This document shows, piece by piece, positions 7,779 to 14,882 of a stretch of 50,725 bases of DNA. The stretch's first letter is position 1. Each line of letters starts with the position of its first letter. Made by a program: the position numbers and the translations under genes. The notes under the pieces were generated by a model. The model worked only from the letters and a program-made list of their open reading frames with translations. It had not been told where the DNA came from and made no database searches. Location: NCBI GenBank assembly GCA_022616415.1, contig JAKEEU010000156.1, forward strand, positions 1 through 50,725, read 5' to 3'. Origin of the DNA: Candidatus Zhuqueibacterota bacterium. Its GTDB lineage: Bacteria > Zhuqueibacterota > Zhuqueibacteria > Zhuqueibacterales > Zhuqueibacteraceae.

Positions 7779-8657
7779 TCACCCTTTCATCCTCTCTTTC
7801 AATTTCCGCAACGAAAACCATTCACCGAGATAATTGAATCCACGGCTGAGATGGTGCAGCTTCGTCTTTTCGCGATTGAGCGGCAGGTGCAGCTTTTCGA
7901 GAATGCGCGCGGCGGCGTCGAGGGCGTCATCGGCTTCCTGCCGCGTCGCCGCGATGATGGCGATGTCATCGCCGTAGCGCACGAAACGTAAGCCTTGCAG
8001 CCGGGCGGCCTGATCGAAGGCGTCGAGATAAATATTTGCCAGCAGCGGGGAGAGCGGGCTGCCTTGCAACAGGCCCTGCTGTTTGCTCGCTTGCCGCAAG
8101 CCGCTGTTGGATTCGGTGATCACCTCGACGTCGAGCAGGCGCTTGAGCAGCTTGCGCACGGCAAAGTCGTGGAGGCGGCGATTGACGGCGCGCAACAGCG
8201 GCCGGTGCGGGATGCTGCCGAAGCAATCGCGCAGATCGATTTTCATCACCCAGGGCCGGCCGCCGAGCGCATGATCGCGGGCTTGCGCCATGGCGGTTTG
8301 CGGCGAGCGGCCGGTGCGATAGGCGTGGCTGTAATCGTCGAAATTCGGCTCGAAAATTGGAATGAGAATTTGGACTAAAGCCCGGTGGACGATGCGGTCG
8401 ACGAACGTGGGAATGCCGAGCGGCCGCGGCGGTCCGACCTCACGCGGCATGAAAATGCGCTTGACGGACTGCGGCTGATATTTGAAGTGCAGCAACTCCT
8501 CTTGCAGCTTTTTGAGGCGCACGAACGCCTGCGGCTCGAAATGCGCCGCGGTCATGCCGTCGAGGCCGGCCGCGTCACTCAGCCGCCGCACCGCGCGCCA
8601 GGCGCGGTTGAGGTTGTCGTCGGCGCAAAGTTTTTGGTAAAGCGGATGGAAGAGCAT
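7779..8657 (-). CDS. Stand-alone CRISPR-associated reverse transcriptase
   Basis: The 292-residue protein is a complete RT palm-finger domain with no maturase, endonuclease, Cas6 or Cas1 fusion. Motif A is KIDLRDCFGSIPH (about 139-151), motif B QGSPLSPLLANIYLD (198-212), motif C RYGDDIAII with catalytic YGDD (228-231), and motif D LNREKTKLHH, followed by FNYLGEWF. I chose the ATG at 8657 because AGGAGAG lies 6 nt before it; two in-frame ATGs upstream are less well placed. In RT-associated type III systems the RT lets Cas1-Cas2 acquire spacers from RNA; that is inferred here from the position beside cas1. Confidence 0.9.
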   Translation of the reverse strand: MLFHPLYQKLCADDNLNRAWRAVRRLSDAAGLDGMTAAHFEPQAFVRLKKLQEELLHFKYQPQSVKRIFMPREVGPPRPLGIPTFVDRIVHRALVQILIPIFEPNFDDYSHAYRTGRSPQTAMAQARDHALGGRPWVMKIDLRDCFGSIPHRPLLRAVNRRLHDFAVRKLLKRLLDVEVITESNSGLRQASKQQGLLQGSPLSPLLANIYLDAFDQAARLQGLRFVRYGDDIAIIAATRQEADDALDAAARILEKLHLPLNREKTKLHHLSRGFNYLGEWFSLRKLKERMKG

Positions 8658-8807
8658 GGGCATCTCTCCTGGTTTCATGATGAGAGACGCCGAAGGGTGG
8701 GGAAATCAAAATGACAGGGACAAATTGAATTTAAAAAAGAATTAGTCGCTCACGGAATTGGAACAGCGCACGGAAATGAACAATAAAAAATCCAATTATT
8801 TCGTCTT

Positions 8808-9902
8808 TTATTTTCTGAAATTCTGTTTTGGTGGGCGATAAATTTTCCTGATGCCAAAATGCAGAAGCTGGTAACACAGGGCTTTGAACCGCGCTTCGGC
8901 AAGATAAAACAAAATGCGTAGAAAAGGCAGCACGCCATGGTGCGCCACCCAATCCCAGGCTGGGCCCTCGGAAGAATCGGCACGTTGGCGGGCGTAATAA
9001 AAGTGGTGATGGTAAAACTCTTGCAAATGGCCGGCTTGATGAGAAAAGCCTTGGGCGCGCAAAGCCACCAACAGGTTGAGAAAAAAAATTCGCTCGGCGG
9101 GAACGGCGGGGTCACAACAGTCGAGTAGCGCGGCGAGATGCGGATAGTGGCCGCGCTTTACCTCCGGAGCAAGCTTTTCGGCGAGCCAACGGCCGCGAAA
9201 GGCAACCATGCCACCGTCAACGGAATACCAAATGAATGCTTGCAGCCGCTGCGATTGCAAAGCTTCCATCACCGTCGTGCGATCGTGGTGCAAATGCCGG
9301 GTCAACAAACTGAGCGGCACCGCCACCCCGGCCATACCCGCCTCGACAAGAATCTGTTCGACACGATCTGGTTGCGCCGGTGAGGGCAATGTCGCGCGAA
9401 AATAGGCCGCAATAATCTCGTCAGCTTTGCGCGTGCAATACTCAGGCTCTTCTTCCGGCACATGCACCACATCGAAATCCTGATGATCGGGCATGAATTC
9501 ATATTCATCAGCAGGCGCCGTCACGACGACACGGCAAGCCGGAAATTCCGCCGCAATTTTTCGGCATACAGCCAAATTGAGGAAACGACTGCCGTGATGG
9601 ATCAAGTGCAAACCTTGCCATTGCGTGGGATTGGTTTCCAACAAAGGAAGGGCTTTCAGCGTTGAAATAAAAACGGCATGCGCGTGGCGCCGGGCAATGC
9701 GCGCCAGGGTGATCAAGCTGCGGATGGCGGAGCGCTCGGCTGCCGGAGAATAGACCAACAGCAGCGGCCGCGGCGAGCCGGCGGGTGCATCCAGGCGTTG
9801 CCACAACCTTTGCGCCCATTCGTGTTGCTCCAACGGGTCCATGACCTCAACTCCCCAAATGCGCTCGGCCGCAAGGCCACCTTGCCTTGTTCGCGTTCCC
9901 AT
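8808..9902 (-). CDS. Unrecognised protein, possibly a degenerate STAND/NTPase-like protein
   Basis: The 364-residue protein belongs to no family I can name. Residues 45-130 alternate hydrophobic strands and helices as in a P-loop/Rossmann core (LLLVYSP, HAVFIST, GLHLIHHGSRFL, CRVVVTAPADEYEF), but there is no Walker A GxxxxGK[ST]. Residues 195-250 resemble a winged helix, and the C-terminal 120 residues are helical and aromatic (EFYHHHFYYARQR). GGGTGAG lies close before the ATG and the upstream gene ends 14 bp away, so the two form a pair. It sits between the RT and cas6 inside the CRISPR locus. A sensor or scaffold role is possible, but there is no functional evidence. Confidence 0.6.
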   Translation of the reverse strand: MGTRTRQGGLAAERIWGVEVMDPLEQHEWAQRLWQRLDAPAGSPRPLLLVYSPAAERSAIRSLITLARIARRHAHAVFISTLKALPLLETNPTQWQGLHLIHHGSRFLNLAVCRKIAAEFPACRVVVTAPADEYEFMPDHQDFDVVHVPEEEPEYCTRKADEIIAAYFRATLPSPAQPDRVEQILVEAGMAGVAVPLSLLTRHLHHDRTTVMEALQSQRLQAFIWYSVDGGMVAFRGRWLAEKLAPEVKRGHYPHLAALLDCCDPAVPAERIFFLNLLVALRAQGFSHQAGHLQEFYHHHFYYARQRADSSEGPAWDWVAHHGVLPFLRILFYLAEARFKALCYQLLHFGIRKIYRPPKQNFRK

Positions 9903-9916
9903 GATCTCACCCTTGA

Positions 9917-10435
9917 TTATTCTGGTTCACCCGCTAAACCGAAATTGCTCCGGCGCGAGAGGAACGTCCGAAAAATGCGCCGGAGATAAGTCACCCGGCC
10001 CGTAAGGGTTGAGGGTTCGAGCATCGCAAATTTTACCCGCAGAAATTTTTGCACCATTAGCGGCAAATGCTCGTTGCGCGGGCGTTTCAAAACTCGAAAA
10101 ACCCACGAGTCCGCCGGGAAGCCATGCAACTTTCCGAGCGTGACGCCAAGCGAGCGCAACGCACAGACGAGCTCCAAGGTTTTCTCTTTGCCAACCAAGC
10201 TGTGGAGAAATTCCGGAATCAATTGCTGCGCCCGCAAGAATTCGCCTTCCAAGCTTGGATAGCGGGCGGCGGCCGGATCATCCGCCGGCACCTGCAGCTT
10301 CGCCGGTGTGCATCGCGGCGTGTCGTCATCCGGCTCTTCGCCGTATTCGTCCAAACTGTGAAACCAGCGACGACGGAGCTGGCGTCCCAGGGAATAGCAA
10401 TAATTCGCCGCAATCTTTCTGACGAACGCTTCCAA
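9917..10435 (-). CDS. Helical protein with weak sigma-factor-like features; probably the 3' part of a broken gene
   Basis: The 172-residue frame opens at a TTG. FVRKIAANYCYSLGRQLRRRW followed by SLDE recalls sigma-70 region 2, and ELVCALRSLGVTLGKLHGF recalls the region 4 helix-turn-helix; both are weak, by-eye resemblances. The same frame remains coding-like upstream of the TTG but is interrupted by TGA at 10451-10453, preceded by AVAIVATSRGFILQHPDAG and SLSFAELRAL. So the true gene probably began further upstream and this is its truncated remainder. It is followed 14 bp later by the 364-residue gene. DNA binding is a guess. Confidence 0.45.
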   Translation of the reverse strand: MEAFVRKIAANYCYSLGRQLRRRWFHSLDEYGEEPDDDTPRCTPAKLQVPADDPAAARYPSLEGEFLRAQQLIPEFLHSLVGKEKTLELVCALRSLGVTLGKLHGFPADSWVFRVLKRPRNEHLPLMVQKFLRVKFAMLEPSTLTGRVTYLRRIFRTFLSRRSNFGLAGEPE

Positions 10436-10906
10436 ACTAAGGGCAAGGCTTCACAGAGCGCGCAGCTCCGCAAAGGATAAACTTTGGTAACGCCCGGCAT
10501 CGGGGTGTTGCAAAATGAATCCACGGGAAGTCGCAACAATGGCCACGGCTTGGGGTTGTGGTGTACGGTTCTGGCAATGCGACCACCGGAACCCATTTCG
10601 GCAATGGTTGTCAAAAAAACATGGCACTCACCGCAAGCGCGACATGCCTCGCCAGAGGCCTTTCATAATAAGAGACGCAACAACCTGGTGAAAATGAAAT
10701 GGAAAATAATATTTTTCCTGACAAATGGTGAGAAGATTCGTAGGTGTTGGCGGCTGGGTAAACACCCAAAACATCGGATACGGGTGAAAAGATGCTGCCG
10801 AGGCATGCGCATATTCCGGCTGAAATAGCAAATAGATTACTTCATCAACGCCGGAGAGGATGGCAAAGTTCCGTACCTCGACCATGCGGGTTTCGAGGAT
10901 GGGGTT
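10436..10906 (-). pseudogene. Decayed coding region with in-frame stops and frameshifts
   Basis: In the frame of the 172-residue gene downstream, protein-like sequence continues back to about 10906. It is broken by TGA at 10628-10630 and 10451-10453. The upstream piece (10628-10885, 85 residues, starting MVEVRNFAILSGVDEVIYLL) is open and preceded in frame by EEQIVNPILETR without a start. A neighbouring frame also looks coding over 10530-10640 (RACGECHVFLTTIAEMGSGG), which suggests at least one indel. Assembly errors could give the same picture. I cannot name the ancestral family. Confidence 0.45.
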
Positions 10907-10908
10907 TA

Positions 10909-11415
10909 CTATTTGTTCTTCAATAAGCTTTCATTCCTACGCGATCGCCAATATTCCACGTTGCTCAAGGTCGATTCTAGAATTGAAAGATCCTTCAATG
11001 CCTCAACATGTGGCACGACCCTGAAGTCATGCCGCGCATAAACACCGACAAACTCAATATTAAATAAATCAGTCGACATCAGCCTGCCATCAAGATACAC
11101 ATACCGTTTATTGGGCTCAACATCTCTTAACCAACCTTCCATGAACTCTATCCATTCATCAATCATCTCACGCGAAGGCTTTTTTCCCATCCAAAAACGG
11201 GTTAAATCTCTTTTCGCCAGTTCAACCCAAGATTCTTCAACGGTCACAGCGCGAGCAAATGTGAAAGCTGCCCCACATTCAATGCAACTGAAAAGCCAGC
11301 CACATCCACACCAAGGACAATCAGCCTGCATAGGCGTTCCAATTAAGGCTCGTTTGCATCTACAATGTGAGATCACATCGTTATTGTCTTTGGTTAAATA
11401 CAAATGTTCTGACAT
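10909..11415 (-). CDS. Hypothetical protein with N-terminal cysteine-rich zinc-ribbon-like region
   Basis: The protein has 168 residues. The first 50 contain CRCKRA, CPWCGCGW and CIECG, eight cysteines in paired CxC/CxxC arrangement with one HC, consistent with one or two zinc-binding knuckles. The middle is helical (ELAKRDLTRFWMGKKPSREMI) and the C-terminal third has a beta-strand pattern with VYARHDFRVVPHVEAL. GGAAAAGAC precedes the ATG. It is upstream of the decayed gene and bounded on its other side by a MITE-like element. I do not recognise the family; nucleic-acid binding through the zinc region is plausible but unproven. Confidence 0.6.
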   Translation of the reverse strand: MSEHLYLTKDNNDVISHCRCKRALIGTPMQADCPWCGCGWLFSCIECGAAFTFARAVTVEESWVELAKRDLTRFWMGKKPSREMIDEWIEFMEGWLRDVEPNKRYVYLDGRLMSTDLFNIEFVGVYARHDFRVVPHVEALKDLSILESTLSNVEYWRSRRNESLLKNK

Positions 11416-11433
11416 GTCTTTTCCAAAAAGTGA

Positions 11434-11754
11434 TTAACTTGACAATGTTAAGTCAAAGGTTCTATTTCTCTGTCCTTGCTTCTGCCGCTTGTTTCGATCG
11501 GCATGGCAGAATCATCACACAAAAACATTCGGAAGACAGAAAAATGATCCACAAGCGGATCAAATTTGTCATGATTCCGCACAGCGGAATATTTGCGCTC
11601 TGCTCCATCCCGTCATCGTCAACTTCACCGGCATAATGTCAAACGCCGTCTTTCCGCCATTCATTTTTCTGTCTTGGCCTTCCAAAGGTCAAGATTATAA
11701 TAGCTTGGTCTTTGGAAGACTTTTGTTCAAACCAACTTAACATTGCCAAGTTAA
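11434..11754. mobile_element. MITE-like element with 20-bp terminal inverted repeats
   Basis: The left end TTAACTTGACAATGTTAAGT (11434-11453) and the right end ACTTAACATTGCCAAGTTAA (11735-11754) are inverted repeats matching at 19 of 20 positions. The 321-bp element contains no transposase frame, but it carries smaller dyads such as ATTCCGCACAGCGGAAT and GATCCACAAGCGGATC. The ends match those of the element at 4466-4738. The ends are TTAA, but no target duplication beyond that is obvious. The rest of the gene-free stretch 11416-11971 holds only this element and a pyrimidine tract. Confidence 0.6.
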
Positions 11755-11874
11755 TGCTAAACATATTTTTCATCAAAATCAATAACGAAAATCGAACTTC
11801 GTTTATTGCTTCACTTGCGGATTAGATTCAATGCACTTAATGCTCTTCATCTGGTTGCCGCTAACAAAATTGCC

Positions 11875-11971
11875 TAAATTCTCATATCCCTGCTCGCTGC
11901 AATCTTTTTTCTCCCGCTTACCCCTTCTCCCACTCCCCCTTTCACCTTCTCTCCCCTTCTTTTTTCTCTTT
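11875..11971. other. Pyrimidine tract downstream of cas6
   Basis: About 100 bases of almost pure C and T on the plus strand (CCCCTTCTCC, TTTTTTCTCTTTTT), so the transcript 3' of cas6 is purine-rich. A shorter tract of the same kind follows the exported coiled-coil gene near 5955-5990. No hairpin terminator was seen. Confidence 0.5.
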
Positions 11972-12796
11972 TTATCTTTTTTGCCTTACCTGCCCGAGGC
12001 CCATTGTCGTGTGCGAGCCGACGCCGGAGAAGAAGGCCAATTCCGCCAAAAGATGCAAGGCCTGGCGATAATTTTCCGGCAGCGCGGGGTGCAGCGCAAA
12101 ATGGCATTCGCCGACAAAGCCGGTGCGCTTGTATTTTTGCATATCGACGAGGCGGGTTTCAATGCGGGCCTGGCTGAGAAAAATGCTCTCGACGAAGTGC
12201 TGCAAGTCTTCCACCGGCAGGGCCGCCGGGCTGGCGAGCTGCCATTTGTTGGCGAGGTAGCCAAAGACGTAGCGCGGCACCGGCAGCGGCAGCGCCTGCT
12301 TGTTTTCAATGAAGCAGGTGGGCGATTCAAACCGCAACGTGACGGTATTGCTCAGCTCGCGGCGCTCGGATTGTTGCCGCACGGTTTCGATGATTTGGCT
12401 GAAGCTGCTCAACTGCGCCCAGTGATGCTCCTGCGGCAGAACGAACGCCGGGCCGGGCACGAGCTTGGGATCATCCGGCTGCGGCCCGTGCTCTTGTTGG
12501 CGCAAGGAAGTGACCACGCATTGGATGAAGTCGGCGTGCATGCCGGTGAGGCGGTACCAGTAGGTTTCGCCTTGGGGAATTTTGAGCCAGCCGTTGCGCT
12601 CTTCAAATTTGCCGTGCAAATCCGAGAGCGTGTACGGCCGCCGCTCGTTGTTGTCGTGCAGCAGCGTGACGAGCTGCGGATGGTCACGCTCCAGCCAGCG
12701 CAAAAACGACCCGTGGATGATGCGCGTCGGCATGGGCGGGAGTTTGGTGTCGGCAGAAGCCGTGAGGGTGAAGACGAGGCTTGCGAGGTCGGTCAT
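11972..12796 (-). CDS. cas6: CRISPR pre-crRNA endoribonuclease Cas6
   Basis: The 274-residue RAMP protein opens with the ferredoxin strand LASLVFTLTAS and PTRIIHGSFLRWLERD, typical of type III Cas6 (PF10040-like). It ends with the glycine-rich loop GSHTTMGLGQVR and has GFVGECHFAL before it. Cas6 cuts the repeat RNA to leave the 8-nt 5' handle. The ATG at 12796 is chosen because the longer frame upstream translates simple repeat DNA. A conserved-position His occurs in RIIHG near residue 26; whether it is catalytic cannot be told from sequence. The start lies about 30 bp from another hairpin-type repeat. Confidence 0.9.
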   Translation of the reverse strand: MTDLASLVFTLTASADTKLPPMPTRIIHGSFLRWLERDHPQLVTLLHDNNERRPYTLSDLHGKFEERNGWLKIPQGETYWYRLTGMHADFIQCVVTSLRQQEHGPQPDDPKLVPGPAFVLPQEHHWAQLSSFSQIIETVRQQSERRELSNTVTLRFESPTCFIENKQALPLPVPRYVFGYLANKWQLASPAALPVEDLQHFVESIFLSQARIETRLVDMQKYKRTGFVGECHFALHPALPENYRQALHLLAELAFFSGVGSHTTMGLGQVRQKR

Positions 12797-12825
12797 TGCT
12801 AGTGTCCAGTGAACAGTTATCAGTT

Positions 12826-13038
12826 TATGGTTGTCAGGAGTGATGGAGTATTGGAGTAATGGATTGCTGGATTGTTGGATTGATGGGCTTCCAATATCCA
12901 ACGATCCATCACTCCATCATTCCAGTAATCCAACGATCCAGTAATCCAACGATCCAGTAATCCAACGATCCAGTAATCCAACGATCCATTACTCTAACGA
13001 TCCATTACTCCAACAATCCATTACTCCATCACTCCAGT
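12826..13038. repeat. Inverted simple-repeat element upstream of cas6
   Basis: The part nearest cas6 is GGAGTATTGGAGTAATGG / TTGGATTG sequence; the rest is repeated ATCCAACGATCCAGTA / CCATTACTCC units. The halves are complementary around a centre near 12885. Same family as the blocks next to cas2, cas1 and coxS; non-coding. Confidence 0.8.
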
Positions 13039-13041
13039 GGT

Positions 13042-13443
13042 TCACTCCATTTTTTCGTAGTCGCGGAACCGCACGAAGCGGAACTCCGAAGTTTTGCTGC
13101 CATCCGGATGATCGACGGCCAGGCGCTCGGTGGTCGAAGCGACGCAGCGCAGCCCGGCGGCGGTGGCGAGCTTGACGAATTGATAGACGAAGGTCATTTC
13201 GCCCATGACGTGGATGGCGGATTCTGGATCCTTGATGCTTGATTCTGGATTCTGGAAGTGGTCAAATTGGTTACGGCATTTTTGCACATGCTCCTGAGCA
13301 ATTACAATGATGGTGTTCAAATCGGCATTGGGTGCAATGGCCGGAAAGGGCAGATCGCGGACTTCGCCGAAGCTTTGGGCGGCGGCTTGCATTTGCGCCG
13401 CGCTCCATTTGGCGGCGGCGTGGTTGGAGAGGTTGAGGAGCAT
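13042..13443 (-). CDS. Small Rossmann-like CRISPR-associated protein (Csx15/Csx20-type, candidate ring nuclease)
   Basis: The 133-residue protein starts MLLNLSNHAAAKWSAAQ, followed by FGEVRDLPFPAI and, in the C-terminal half, HVMGEMTFVYQFVKLA, RCVASTTERL and EFRFVRFRDYE. This looks like one compact Rossmann-like fold of the size of the small CARF-related proteins (Csx15, Csx16, Csx20) that occur beside type III systems and are proposed or shown to degrade cyclic oligoadenylate. I assign the group from memory of the pattern, so the exact family is uncertain. A segment near residues 69-80 (QNPESSIKDPES) is encoded by GATTCTGGAT-type simple repeat DNA and looks like an in-frame insertion. The ATG at 13443 is the only ATG before the conserved start. 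Confidence 0.6.
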   Translation of the reverse strand: MLLNLSNHAAAKWSAAQMQAAAQSFGEVRDLPFPAIAPNADLNTIIVIAQEHVQKCRNQFDHFQNPESSIKDPESAIHVMGEMTFVYQFVKLATAAGLRCVASTTERLAVDHPDGSKTSEFRFVRFRDYEKME

Positions 13444-13509
13444 GGAATTAAAACGTGAGACGATCACGATCTTCGCCCGAACCTTGGGGAATTTCAAAGC
13501 GACTTTGAT

Positions 13510-13932
13510 TTATTTAATAGGTGGGTGCCAGCCAGCGTTGACCCAATTGCGCCGCACCATAAGGGAAACAACATTATTCAGATCAAGGGCTATAACTGTG
13601 GCACGTCCAACTGGCGTCATACCGATTATCTCTACACCAGACTCACTCCAACAAAAGTGATCCCACCAACTCTGCTTGCGAGGATTGAACAATGGAACGA
13701 ACTGCCCGGTGAGGGGATCAACGGCATCCTGCTGTGAGCTTTTGGCATTGTTGCAAGCTCGAAAAGCCAGCCACAGATTGTCTTCATCATCGCTGCCACC
13801 GGTCCCGGTCGGCACAAGATGATCGATCTCGAGAACTCCCAAAACCAACTCTTGCCGGCCCAAGCAGTAGCCGCAACGATTACCTGCATCCTGGCGTATT
13901 TTTTCTCGAAGTGTGTTTGGAATTTTGCTCAT
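13510..13932 (-). CDS. HNH endonuclease (first copy of a two-gene cassette)
   Basis: The 140-residue protein has the HNH core: CGYCLGRQ, then LEIDHLVPTGTGGSDDEDNLWLA, CNNAKS and a C-terminal GRATVIAL helix. The DH pair is the catalytic part of the motif and the CxxC/CNNAK positions are typical zinc or structural sites. It overlaps the upstream 127-residue gene by 4 bp (ATGA). A homologous HNH protein lies at 46542-46979 with a partner gene in the same order, so this is a repeated cassette rather than part of the CRISPR machinery. DNA cleavage is predicted from the family; the target is unknown. Confidence 0.85.
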   Translation of the reverse strand: MSKIPNTLREKIRQDAGNRCGYCLGRQELVLGVLEIDHLVPTGTGGSDDEDNLWLAFRACNNAKSSQQDAVDPLTGQFVPLFNPRKQSWWDHFCWSESGVEIIGMTPVGRATVIALDLNNVVSLMVRRNWVNAGWHPPIK

Positions 13933-14312
13933 GCAGATAATGGTTGACGCAAACCGCGCCTAACGGCCTCGGCCAGCGCCTCGGATTGGTGCAACCACAG
14001 GCGCTGGTAGTTTTGATATAAGCTATAAAGCTCCGCTCTTTCTCTTTCAGTTAAAGCGCCGGCTTGTTGTTTATCCAGCAAGACAGATAAGCGCGAGCTT
14101 TGTTTGTTCTCCATGCGCGCCTGGGAAAGCGCCAGCACTTCTTCGTCAGACAAACTGGCAACGGACGGAAGCTTTTCAGCCCCCACATCAGGCAATGCCA
14201 TTTCAAGCGTCTCCGCCAAAATCTTCTCAATGGGCCGGGAAACGGCAGCAGCCAGACCGGCGGCGCGCTTAAGGAGTGTATCTGAAAGCGTCAAGGTAAT
14301 TTGTTGTTCCAT
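13929..14312 (-). CDS. HNH-cassette partner protein, possible antitoxin or specificity factor
   Basis: The protein has 127 residues. The N-terminus ITLTLSDTLLKRAAGLAAAV reads like the ribbon-helix start of antitoxin-type proteins. The C-terminal half is helical with LTERERAELYSLYQNYQRLW and SEALAEAVRRGL. The partner gene at 46972-47379 has the same layout: a short strand-rich N-terminus, then a PEEHQELLQLVDRIE-like helix and an ADAERLQHL helix before the HNH gene. The first 22 bases overlap a remnant of a PIN gene in another frame. No biochemical role is known to me. Confidence 0.65.
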   Translation of the reverse strand: MEQQITLTLSDTLLKRAAGLAAAVSRPIEKILAETLEMALPDVGAEKLPSVASLSDEEVLALSQARMENKQSSRLSVLLDKQQAGALTERERAELYSLYQNYQRLWLHQSEALAEAVRRGLRQPLSA

Positions 14313-14431
14313 TTTTTATTTTCTCCAATCAAATCTAACAGGTGAGGGTCATAGCTGATCAGGTGGGTCGCATTGCCATTTTCGGCACACATTGCAGATA
14401 CTTGCTCATCTCCATTTGCGCCTGCATAAAG
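14291..14431 (-). pseudogene. Remnant of a PIN-domain toxin C-terminus
   Basis: In a frame different from both flanking genes the sequence reads LYAGANGDEQVSAM, then CAENGNATHLISYDPHLLDL and GENKKWNNKLP before a stop. ATHLISYDPHLLDL matches the last strand of VapC-like PIN domains, where the Asp is a metal ligand. The frame is closed by TGA just upstream of LYAG, and no PIN N-terminus (DTN motif) is nearby. It overlaps the end of the 107-residue gene and the start of the 127-residue gene, so it looks like the leftover of a deleted toxin gene. Confidence 0.45.
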
Positions 14432-14682
14432 TCAGCGAATGCTTGCTCACGATTATATCCTTCACTCTTTTTACGCTGATGTAGTCGCTTGGCCTCCTCC
14501 AGAATTTCGTTGACCTGCCCACCGTACCTTTTGTGAGAATAAACAAACACTTGATCCCCTTCTCTTCGGAGCATGAGAGAAATGTCATTGCTTTGCGCCA
14601 GCGCATTCGCAACAAGCTCCAAATGATTTTTGAAATCGTCAAAGGAAAACTTTTGCAAGTTATTTTCCAAGATTTGTTTCAT
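14359..14682 (-). CDS. Hypothetical protein, possibly the antitoxin of a lost PIN toxin
   Basis: The 107-residue frame reads FSFDDFKNHLELVANALAQS, then ISLMLRREGDQVFVYSHKRY and a helical EILEEAKRLHQRKKS tail. The central part resembles Phd/AbrB-like antitoxin layouts only loosely. Its last ~25 residues overlap, in another frame, the PIN toxin remnant, so its native C-terminus may have been lost with the toxin. I do not recognise a family. Confidence 0.45.
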   Translation of the reverse strand: MKQILENNLQKFSFDDFKNHLELVANALAQSNDISLMLRREGDQVFVYSHKRYGGQVNEILEEAKRLHQRKKSEGYNREQAFADFMQAQMEMSKYLQCVPKMAMRPT

Positions 14683-14882
14683 TTCTTTTCAACCTTTCTT
14701 GGCATACGACAAGTTAAAATGATTCATATAGACTCGGCGTTAAATTGAAATGCCTTGGAATATTTTAAGCATTTGTTGAGTTTAAGTCAAACATTTTTTA
14801 TTGCCGAAGCTCACATTTTTTATCGCAGGGTAATGTGTTCTTTTTAGAATTCAATTGTTTTGCCCGAAATGGTTTTGCCTTA

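Noticed and set aside
7779..8657. RT as part of a group II intron or retron
   Set aside because: There is no maturase or endonuclease domain, no intron RNA structure was seen around it, and it lies directly beside cas1.
9917..10435. Annotation as an ECF sigma factor
   Set aside because: Resemblance to regions 2 and 4 is weak and by eye, the start is a TTG, and the gene seems truncated; left as unrecognised.
10436..10906. TGA recoding (selenocysteine or alternative code)
   Set aside because: TGA is the normal stop of many intact genes here, there is no SECIS-like structure noted, and frameshifts also occur in the region.
11972..12901. Longer Cas6 starting at 12901
   Set aside because: The extra N-terminus is translated from the TCCAACAATCC-type repeat; the family start is at 12796.
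13510..13932. HNH gene as a piece of Cas9 or another class 2 effector
   Set aside because: It is a complete small HNH protein with its own partner gene and a homologue elsewhere; no RuvC or bridge helix sequence is near.
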